Below, piece by piece: positions 57,442-64,000 of a stretch of 64,000 nucleotides of DNA. Made by a program: the position numbers and the translations under genes. Positions within the stretch are counted from its first letter, which is position 1. The number at the start of each line of letters is the position of its first letter. Source of the DNA: Streptomyces pristinaespiralis. GTDB taxonomy: Bacteria; Actinomycetota; Actinomycetes; Streptomycetales; Streptomycetaceae. The stretch lies in NCBI RefSeq assembly GCF_001278075.1, contig NZ_CP011340.1, positions 6,383,501 to 6,447,500 on the forward strand. Direction: 5' to 3'. The notes under the pieces were generated by a model, which was given only the letters and a program-made list of their open reading frames with translations, was not told where the DNA came from and made no database searches.

Positions 57442-59718
57442 GACGGTCGGTGATTGTTCCAGACGTACGATCACGGACTTGCTGGCGGGGGTGTTGCTGG
57501 TGTCGGCGGTGGAGTCGAGCGGGACCAGCACATTGGTCTCCGGGTAGTACGCGGCGGCGCAGCCGCGCGCGGTGGGGTAGTGGACGACACGGAAGCCGGG
57601 GGCCCGCCGCTCCACGCCGTCCTTCCATTCGCCGACCAGATCGGCGTAGGAGCCGTCGGCCAGACCCAGCTCCCGGGCGTCGTCGGGGTTGACCAGCACC
57701 ACACGCCGGCCGCCCTTGATGCCGCGGTAGCGGTCGTCGAGGCCGTAGACGGTGGTGTTGTACTGGTCGTGCGAGCGCAGGGTCTGCAGCAGCAGCCGGC
57801 CCTCGGGGACCTCCGGGTACTCGACGGGGGCGGCGGTGAAGTGGGCCTTGCCGGTGGCGGTGGGGAAGCGGCGTTCGTCGCGCGGGCCGTGCGGCAGGGT
57901 GAAGCCGCCGGGGCGGGCGATCTTCGCGTTGAAGTCCTCGAAGCCCGGCACCACGCGGGCGATCCGGTCGCGGATCGTGCTGTAGTCCTTTTCGAAGTCC
58001 TCCCACGGTGTGGTGGAGGAGGGGCCGAGCACGGCGCGCGCCAGCCGGGCGACGATCGCGGGCTCGGACAGCAGGTGGGGGCTCGCGGGCGTGAGGTTGC
58101 CGCGGGAGGCGTGGACCATGCCCATCGAGTCCTCGACGGTCACCACCTGCCTGCGGCCCGCCTGGATGTCCTTGTCGGTACGGCCGAGGGTGGGCAGGAT
58201 GAGCGCCCTGCGGCCGGTGACCGCGTGCGAGCGGTTGAGCTTGGTGGACACGTGCACGGTCAGCCGTGCTCGGCGCATCGCGGCCTCCGTGACCTCCGTG
58301 TCGGGGCTCGCCGCCACGAAGTTGCCGCCCATGGCGAAGAACACCTTCGCCTTTCCGTCGCGCAGGGCCGCGATGGACCGCACGACGTCGAGGCCGTGGT
58401 GGCGCGGCGGGGCGAAGCCGAACTCCTTCTCCAGGGCGTCCAGGAAGGCGGGCGCGGGCCGCTCGAAGATGCCCATGGTGCGGTCGCCCTGGACGTTGGA
58501 GTGGCCTCGGACGGGGCAGACACCGGCGCCCGGGCGGCCGATGTTGCCGCGCAGCAGGAGGAAGTTGACGACCTCGCGGATGGTGGCGACGGAATGCTTG
58601 TGCTGGGTGAGGCCCATCGCCCAGCAGACGATGGTCCGGCGGGAGTCGAGCACCATCCGCAGGGCCTGCTCGATCTCCTCCCGGCCGAGGCCCGTCGCTG
58701 CGAGCGTGGCATCCCAGTCGGCGGCGCGTGCCGCAGCCGCGAAGTCCTCGAAGCCTTCGGTGTGCTCGCGCACGAACGTCTCGTCGACCGCGCCCGCGGT
58801 CTGAAGGATCAGCTTGTTCAGGAGGCGGAACAGGGCCTGGTCGCCGCCGATGCGGATCTGGAGGAAGAGGTCGTTCAGCGCGGTGCCCTTGAGCATGCCG
58901 CGGGGGGTCTGCGGGTTCTTGAACCGCTCGAGGCCGGCCTCGGGGAGCGGATTCACCGAGATGATCTTCGCGCCGGACGCTTTGGCCTGCTCCAGCGCGC
59001 TGAGCATCCGGGGATGGTTGGTGCCCGGGTTCTGCCCGGCGACGATGATCAGGTCCGCCTGGTGCAGGTCCTCCAGCGAGACGCTGCCCTTGCCGACACC
59101 GATGGTCTCCGTGAGCGCCGAGCCGGAGGACTCGTGGCACATGTTGGAGCAGTCGGGCAGATTGTTCGTGCCGAACTCGCGGGCGAACAGCTGGAGCAGG
59201 AACGCCGCCTCGTTGCTCGTGCGGCCGGAGGTGTAGAACAGCGCCTCGTCCGGTGAGCCGAGCGCGCGCAGCTCCTCCGCGATGATCGCGAAGGCCCGCT
59301 CCCAGGTCACCGCCTCGTACCTCTCGGCGCCCTCGGGGAGATACATCGGCTGTGTGATCCGTCCCTGCTGGCCCAGCCAGTAGCCGCTGCGGTTCGCGAG
59401 GTCGGAGAGGGGGTGGGCGGCGAAGAAGTCGGGCGTCACCCGGCGCAGGGTCGCCTCCTCGGCGACCGCCTTGGCGCCGTTCTCGCAGAATTCGGCGACA
59501 TGGCGCTTGTCGCCCTCCGGCCAGGCGCAGCCGGGACAGTCGAAGCCGTCCTTCTGGTTGACCTTCATCAGGGTGCGGGCGGTGCGGCCCACCCCCATCT
59601 GCTGCTGGGCGACGCGCAGGGTGTGGCCGATGGCGGGCAGGCCCGCCGCCGCATGCTGCGGGGCTGCGACCTGCGGGGCGTCCTGGACCGGGTCCCCTGC
59701 GGGTGGCTTGCTGGCCAT
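57439..59718 (-). CDS. YdeP/FdhF-type molybdopterin oxidoreductase
   Basis: A 759-aa molybdopterin oxidoreductase of the formate-dehydrogenase-alpha-like (YdeP) subgroup. The N-terminal Cys segment 'FDCPGCAWPEGDKRHVAEFCENGAKA', the molybdopterin segment 'LPDCSNMCHESSGSAL', 'HSNVQGDRTMG' and the C-terminal binding domain ('SHDQYNTTVYG', 'NPDDARELGLADG') are typical. YdeP proteins are linked to acid resistance in enterobacteria; the substrate is unknown. No partner subunit or accessory fdhD is adjacent. The ATG has AAGGAG upstream. Confidence 0.9.
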   Translation of the reverse strand: MASKPPAGDPVQDAPQVAAPQHAAAGLPAIGHTLRVAQQQMGVGRTARTLMKVNQKDGFDCPGCAWPEGDKRHVAEFCENGAKAVAEEATLRRVTPDFFAAHPLSDLANRSGYWLGQQGRITQPMYLPEGAERYEAVTWERAFAIIAEELRALGSPDEALFYTSGRTSNEAAFLLQLFAREFGTNNLPDCSNMCHESSGSALTETIGVGKGSVSLEDLHQADLIIVAGQNPGTNHPRMLSALEQAKASGAKIISVNPLPEAGLERFKNPQTPRGMLKGTALNDLFLQIRIGGDQALFRLLNKLILQTAGAVDETFVREHTEGFEDFAAAARAADWDATLAATGLGREEIEQALRMVLDSRRTIVCWAMGLTQHKHSVATIREVVNFLLLRGNIGRPGAGVCPVRGHSNVQGDRTMGIFERPAPAFLDALEKEFGFAPPRHHGLDVVRSIAALRDGKAKVFFAMGGNFVAASPDTEVTEAAMRRARLTVHVSTKLNRSHAVTGRRALILPTLGRTDKDIQAGRRQVVTVEDSMGMVHASRGNLTPASPHLLSEPAIVARLARAVLGPSSTTPWEDFEKDYSTIRDRIARVVPGFEDFNAKIARPGGFTLPHGPRDERRFPTATGKAHFTAAPVEYPEVPEGRLLLQTLRSHDQYNTTVYGLDDRYRGIKGGRRVVLVNPDDARELGLADGSYADLVGEWKDGVERRAPGFRVVHYPTARGCAAAYYPETNVLVPLDSTADTSNTPASKSVIVRLEQSPTV

Positions 59719-59850
59719 CGCGCTCTCCTTCGAGCCGTGCCTGTGCGATACGTCTTCCGTACATCTCCGATCGTGTCACGGGCCTCCGGCAAACGGTGAG
59801 GCAAGGTCGGGCGGTCGGGAATGTCAGCGGTGCATGGCAGGATCGGGGTC

Positions 59851-62559
59851 GTGGCTGAGACAGCATCGAAGAAGACGGCAGACAACCGACCGCGCCTGCT
59901 CCTCATGGACGGGCACTCCCTGGCGTACCGGGCGTTCTTCGCGCTGCCCGCGGAGAATTTCACGACCGCGAGCGGCCAGACGACCAACGCGATCTACGGC
60001 TTCGCGTCGATGCTGGCGAACACCCTGCGTGACGAGGCGCCCACGCACTTCGCGGTGGCCTTCGACGTCTCCCGCAAGACCTGGCGGTCCGCGGACTTCC
60101 CGGAGTACAAGGCGAACCGTTCCAAGACGCCCGACGAGTTCAAGGGGCAGGTCGAGCTGATCGGCGAGCTCCTCGACACGATGAACGCCGAGCGGTTCGC
60201 GATCGACGGCTTCGAGGCGGACGACGTGATCGCCACGCTCGCCACGCAGGCGGAGGCCGCGGGCTTCGAGGTGCTGATCGTCACGGGTGACCGGGACTCC
60301 TTCCAGCTGGTCAGCGAGCACACCACCGTGCTGTACCCGACCAAGGGCGTCTCCGAGCTGACCCGCTTCACCCCGGCGAAGGTCGAGGAGAAGTACGGCC
60401 TCACCCCGCAGCAGTACCCGGACTTCGCCGCGCTGCGGGGCGACCCGTCCGACAACCTCCCCGGCATCCCCGGCGTCGGTGAGAAGACCGCCACGAAGTG
60501 GATCAACCAGTTCGGTTCGTTCGCGGCGCTCGTCGAGCACGCGGACGAGGTGAAGGGCAAGGTCGGCCAGGCGCTGCGCGACCACCTGGAGGCCGTCAAG
60601 CTCAACCGTCACCTCACGGAGCTCGTGCGCGACGTGGAGCTGCCGAAGGCCGTCACCGACCTGGAGCGCGCGCCCTACGACCGGACCGCGCTGAAGGGCT
60701 TCCTCGAGGTTCTGGAGATCCGTAACCCGAGCCTGCGGGAGCGGCTGCTCGCGGTCGACCCCGGAGCCGTGGAGGAGGAGCCGCCGGCCCCGGAGGCGGG
60801 TGTGGAGCTGGACGGCACCGTGCTCGGCGCCGGCGAGCTGGCGTACTGGCTGGAGCAGCACGGCACGCAGCCGCTCGGCGTGGCCACCGTCTCCGCGTGG
60901 GCGCTGGGCGTCGGCAGCGTCAGCGAGGTCGCGCTGGCGGCCGCCGACGGCAAGGCCGCCTGGTTCGACACGACCCAGCTCGACGAGTCCGACGAGCGGG
61001 CGTTCGCCGCGTGGATCTCGGATCCGTCCCGGCCGAAGGTCATGCACAACGCCAAGGACGCGCTGCGGGTCTTCCCCGAGCACGGCTGGGAGATCGCCGG
61101 CGTGACCATGGACACGGCGCTCGCCGCCTATCTGGTCAAGCCCGGCCGCCGCTCGTTCGCGCTGGACGCGCTGTCCATCGAGTACCTGCACCGTGAGCTG
61201 GCGCCCGCCGCGGCCGACGGGCAGCTGGCGTTCGGCACCGACGAGCAGGCGGAGGCCGACGCGCTGATGTCCCAGGCCCGCGCGGTCCTGGACCTCGGTG
61301 AGGCGCTCGGCGGGAAGCTGGAGGAGGTCGGCGCCGTCGAGCTCCTGCACGACGTCGAGCTGCCCACCTCCCTGCTGCTGGCCCGCATGGAGCGGCACGG
61401 CATCGCCGCCGACCGCGCCCACCTCGAGGCCATGGAGCAGCAGTTCGCCGGGGCTGTGCAGCAGGCCGTGAAGGAGGCGCACGCGGCGGTGGGCCACGAG
61501 TTCAACCTCGGGTCCCCCAAGCAGCTGCAGGAGGTCTTCTTCGGCGAGCTGAATCTGCCGAAGACGAAGAAGACCAAGACCGGCTACACCACGGACGCCG
61601 ACGCGCTCGCGTGGCTGGCCGCGCAGACGGAGCACGAGCTGCCCGTCATCATGCTGCGCCACCGCGAGCAGGCCAGGCTCCGCTCGACGGTCGAGGGCCT
61701 GATCAAGACCATCGCCGCCGACGGCCGCATCCACACCACGTTCAGCCAGACCGTCGCCGCGACGGGACGCCTGTCGTCCACCGACCCGAACCTGCAGAAC
61801 GTGCCGGTGCGGACGGACGAGGGCCGCGCGATCCGGCGAGGATTCGTCGTCGGCGAGGGCTACGAGTCCCTGATGACGGCCGACTACAGCCAGATCGAGC
61901 TGCGGGTCATGGCCCACCTGTCGGAGGACTTGGGCCTCATCGAGGCGTTCACCTCCGGCGAGGACCTGCACACGACCGTGGCCTCCCAGGTGTTCTCGGT
62001 CGAGCGGTCCGCGGTCGACGCGGAGATGCGGCGCAAGATCAAGGCGATGTCGTACGGGCTGGCCTACGGGCTCTCGGCGTTCGGCCTCTCCCAGCAGCTG
62101 GGCATCGAGCCCGCCGAGGCACGGGTCCTGATGGACACCTACTTCGAGCGGTTCGGCGGCGTGCGGGACTACCTGCGGCGCGTCGTCGACGAGGCGCGCG
62201 CCACCGGCTACACGGCGACGATGCTCGGCCGGCGCCGGTATCTCCCCGACCTCAACAGCGACAACCGGCAGCGGCGCGAGTCCGCCGAGCGGATGGCGCT
62301 CAACGCACCGATCCAGGGCACCGCGGCGGACATCGTCAAGGTCGCCATGCTCAACGTGGACCGGGCGCTGACGGACGCGAAGCTGTCGTCCAGGCTGCTG
62401 CTCCAGGTCCACGACGAAATCGTCCTGGAGGTCGCCCCGGGCGAGCGCGAGCAGGTCGAGACGCTGGTGCGCCACGAGATGTCCTCGGCGGTGTCGCTCC
62501 GCGCCCCGCTCGACGTCTCGGTCGGCGCGGGTCCGGACTGGGAGTCGGCGGCCCACTGA
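59851..62559 (+). CDS. polA: DNA polymerase I
   Basis: A 902-aa family A polymerase. The 5'-3' exonuclease domain is at about residues 1-300 ('LLLMDGHSLAYRAFFALP', 'VTGDRDSFQLV', 'GVGEKTATKWI'). The 3'-5' exonuclease fold in the middle lacks the usual acidic catalytic residues, as in other actinobacteria. The polymerase region has motif A ('DYSQIELRVMAHLS'), the O-helix ('RRKIKAMSYGLAYG') and motif C ('LLQVHDEIVLEV'). The GTG at 59851 ('MAETASKK') matches the Streptomyces family start better than the ATG at 59821. A terminator follows. Confidence 0.96.
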   Translation: MAETASKKTADNRPRLLLMDGHSLAYRAFFALPAENFTTASGQTTNAIYGFASMLANTLRDEAPTHFAVAFDVSRKTWRSADFPEYKANRSKTPDEFKGQVELIGELLDTMNAERFAIDGFEADDVIATLATQAEAAGFEVLIVTGDRDSFQLVSEHTTVLYPTKGVSELTRFTPAKVEEKYGLTPQQYPDFAALRGDPSDNLPGIPGVGEKTATKWINQFGSFAALVEHADEVKGKVGQALRDHLEAVKLNRHLTELVRDVELPKAVTDLERAPYDRTALKGFLEVLEIRNPSLRERLLAVDPGAVEEEPPAPEAGVELDGTVLGAGELAYWLEQHGTQPLGVATVSAWALGVGSVSEVALAAADGKAAWFDTTQLDESDERAFAAWISDPSRPKVMHNAKDALRVFPEHGWEIAGVTMDTALAAYLVKPGRRSFALDALSIEYLHRELAPAAADGQLAFGTDEQAEADALMSQARAVLDLGEALGGKLEEVGAVELLHDVELPTSLLLARMERHGIAADRAHLEAMEQQFAGAVQQAVKEAHAAVGHEFNLGSPKQLQEVFFGELNLPKTKKTKTGYTTDADALAWLAAQTEHELPVIMLRHREQARLRSTVEGLIKTIAADGRIHTTFSQTVAATGRLSSTDPNLQNVPVRTDEGRAIRRGFVVGEGYESLMTADYSQIELRVMAHLSEDLGLIEAFTSGEDLHTTVASQVFSVERSAVDAEMRRKIKAMSYGLAYGLSAFGLSQQLGIEPAEARVLMDTYFERFGGVRDYLRRVVDEARATGYTATMLGRRRYLPDLNSDNRQRRESAERMALNAPIQGTAADIVKVAMLNVDRALTDAKLSSRLLLQVHDEIVLEVAPGEREQVETLVRHEMSSAVSLRAPLDVSVGAGPDWESAAH

Positions 62560-62564
62560 CGCCT

Positions 62565-62593
62565 GCGGCACGCCCCCGGTGGGGGCGTGCCGC
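62565..62593 (+). terminator. Terminator of polA
   Basis: Perfect 13-bp stem (GCGGCACGCCCCC with GGGGGCGTGCCGC) with a GGT triloop, 5 bases after the stop. Confidence 0.8.
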
Positions 62594-62650
62594 CGCTCGC
62601 TTCTCCAGGCGGGGGCCGGACACCTCCGTCCCCGCCTCGTCAGGGACCCG

Positions 62651-63508
62651 TCATCCCTGACGCACACTTCGCTCCGGAAGCGGCGGCGCCTCGGAGGCTT
62701 CAGGAACCGGTCCCCGACCGCGTCCGCGCACCCGCACCGCCGTGGCGTACAGCACCAGCCCCACGGCCAGCCCCGCTCCCGCCCCGAAGCATGCCGTCGG
62801 GATGATGTCGAGCGGCGTCTCGATCCGTCCCCAGTACTGGTACCAGCGCACGCAGCGGTGCGCGACGCCCGCCAGGACGCACACCGCGATGAGCCCGGCG
62901 GCCAGCAGCCGGGCCCGGCGGCCGAGCAGCATCACGGGCGCCTGTGGTGACGCGGGCGCCCGCCGCAGCGCGGTAGCCGTGAACCACACCAGCGCGACGA
63001 GCGCCACGGCCGAACTGCCGTACTGCGTGTACGTATAGAGCGGGAAGCCCGCGACGGCCTCCCCGAGGACGGGCATCATCCGCACGCCCCACCGGTCGAA
63101 GTGGGTGAACGCGTCCCACACGACATGGGTACTGGCTCCGATCACCGCGGAGACGTAGAACCACAGGGCAGCGCTGACCGGCGGCCGGACCCGCGGCCGC
63201 CCGCGCAGCAGTGTGTACACCCGCCCCTGCCGCGCCGCCGGCAGCAGCGCGACGAGCGGATCCCGCATCAGCAGCCAGAGACAGACGAGTACGGCGGTGA
63301 TGGCGACGTCGACGGTCAGCACGCCCAGCACCCCGTGCGTCACCGCCCCGAAGCCCATCGCGTCGGGAAGGACGCTCGCCGCGAAGTACGTCGTGTCCGG
63401 TGCGAACGACCCGAGGACGAGCGCCGAGGCGTACAGGGGACCGCGTGCGGTCCCGTTCCTCCGCAGGACCGGCAGCACCGCCGCGGCGTGGCTGATGGTG
63501 AACGGCAT
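62651..63508 (-). CDS. DUF4184-family membrane protein
   Basis: A 285-aa membrane protein. The start 'MPFTISHAAAVLPVLRR' and 'LGSFAPDTTYF', 'GASTHVVWDAFTH' are DUF4184 hallmarks (His residues and 'PD' spaced around membrane segments, recalling metal-dependent hydrolases). About six hydrophobic segments are visible. Function unknown. It is convergent with polA and divergent from the transglycosylase gene. Confidence 0.9.
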   Translation of the reverse strand: MPFTISHAAAVLPVLRRNGTARGPLYASALVLGSFAPDTTYFAASVLPDAMGFGAVTHGVLGVLTVDVAITAVLVCLWLLMRDPLVALLPAARQGRVYTLLRGRPRVRPPVSAALWFYVSAVIGASTHVVWDAFTHFDRWGVRMMPVLGEAVAGFPLYTYTQYGSSAVALVALVWFTATALRRAPASPQAPVMLLGRRARLLAAGLIAVCVLAGVAHRCVRWYQYWGRIETPLDIIPTACFGAGAGLAVGLVLYATAVRVRGRGRGPVPEASEAPPLPERSVRQG

Positions 63509-63719
63509 GGCGTCGCCCCCTGTGACCGAAGTTGATCAGTGGCCCAAGTATGCGTGACGCCCTGCGGCGAGGGGCGTCCGGAATCCGGCGACGAGCAGGA
63601 GGTGGCGAAGTAGTGAAAACCGGTCAGGGCACGGTGTCCGGATGTCTCAAGGTGCACTAGGGTCACGTGAGTCCGCGCTGGGGAGCGCGAACAGCAGCTG
63701 ATGGGGAGGGAACAGACGT

Positions 63720-64000
63720 ATGGCAGCGCAATTCGGCCGCCGGCTGCGCAGGGGAGCGACGACGACGGCGGTTGCCGCCGCTGCCGTGGCCGCACTCTCC
63801 GCGTCACAGGCGCCCGGCGTCACGCCCGCCACCTCGGGCACCGGGCAGGAGGCGTCGGACGCTGCACCGCCGCCCGGCACGCCGGTGACCGGCAACTCCC
63901 CGTACTACACGGACCTCCCGCCGCTGAACACACCCGACAAGCCCGGCACTTCGGGCGATCTGCCGGAACTCGGCACGGGTGAGGCCGGCATACCCGCCTC
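63720..64000 (+). CDS. Secreted lytic transglycosylase, 3'-truncated
   Basis: The first 93 codons of a gene cut by the right edge. The ATG at 63720 follows GGGGAGGG. It encodes a signal peptide (RRLRRG, then an Ala-rich hydrophobic stretch to 'LSASQAPG') and a Pro/Gly/Thr-rich linker ending 'NSPYYTDLPPLNTPDKPGTSGDLP'. This N-terminus is as I recall for Streptomyces SLT-type lytic murein transglycosylases, but the catalytic domain is outside the window. A TAGGGT (63658-63663) may be its -10. The gap 63509-63719 has no other clear feature. Confidence 0.65.
   Translation, partial: MAAQFGRRLRRGATTTAVAAAAVAALSASQAPGVTPATSGTGQEASDAAPPPGTPVTGNSPYYTDLPPLNTPDKPGTSGDLPELGTGEAGIPA

Noticed and set aside
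59824..62667. Long minus-strand open frame opposite polA
   Set aside because: Antisense artefact with no family signature; polA motifs are complete on the plus strand.

Overview
The window is a GC-rich (roughly 70% G+C) actinobacterial chromosome segment, almost certainly Streptomyces. The evidence is the strong third-position G/C bias, many GTG starts, frequent 4-nt stop/start overlaps, an ANTAR response regulator, a SARP regulator, an ECF42 sigma factor, an RNase Sa/barstar pair and a Streptomyces-type trypsin. The core genes gltB-gltD, pyk, the ANTAR regulator, livKHMGF and polA give a conserved backbone. The stretches between them are variable. There are no IS elements, CRISPR arrays or rRNA genes. 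One tRNA gene (Leu, anticodon CAA) is present.

Layout. 0-8.7 kb: a VIT-family transporter cut by the left edge, glutamate synthase gltBD behind a probable GlnR box, a VWA protein and a PPOX-family protein. 8.7-13.5 kb and 18.2-23.7 kb: two halves of a KstR2-type catabolic regulon for the steroid C/D-ring intermediate HIP. They encode FadE31 and FadE32-like dehydrogenases, IpdF, KstR2, FadA6, IpdC, IpdB, IpdA, EchA20 and two SDRs. Each half has a divergent promoter carrying a near-identical KstR2-like operator. Between the halves lie a cold-shock gene, a DEAD-box helicase, a 221-bp tandem duplication, and an ECF42 sigma factor with its DGPF-domain partner and a matching promoter. 23.7-31.5 kb: RNase Sa and barstar, an ankyrin/HEAT protein, an HExxH protein, trypsin, a GH35 beta-galactosidase with a divergent AraC regulator, and chorismate mutase. 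31.6-41.1 kb: pepN, a 1.5-kb non-coding repeat array, a desA/desB-like siderophore pair without desCD, a Tat-exported 5'-nucleotidase and a SIMPL-domain protein. 41.2-50.6 kb: pyruvate kinase, a LAGLIDADG-type protein beside tRNA-Leu, the ANTAR regulator and the branched-chain amino acid ABC transporter.

50.7-56.9 kb holds the most novel-looking locus. A SARP regulator and a small signal peptidase I are divergent from two tandem paralogous six-cysteine, tyrosine-rich peptides, followed by MauE-like and thioredoxin-like redox proteins and an ABC exporter lacking a peptidase domain. The peptide promoter has 11-12-bp spaced heptad repeats ending 8 bp before the -10 box, which is the SARP layout. 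A strong hairpin separates the peptide genes from the maturation genes. The inferred product is a secreted disulfide-rich peptide whose leader ends in an AxA signal-peptidase-type site. I know of no described family that matches it.

56.9-64 kb: a PaaI thioesterase, a YdeP-type molybdopterin oxidoreductase, DNA polymerase I, a DUF4184 membrane protein and the first 93 codons of a probable lytic transglycosylase cut by the right edge.
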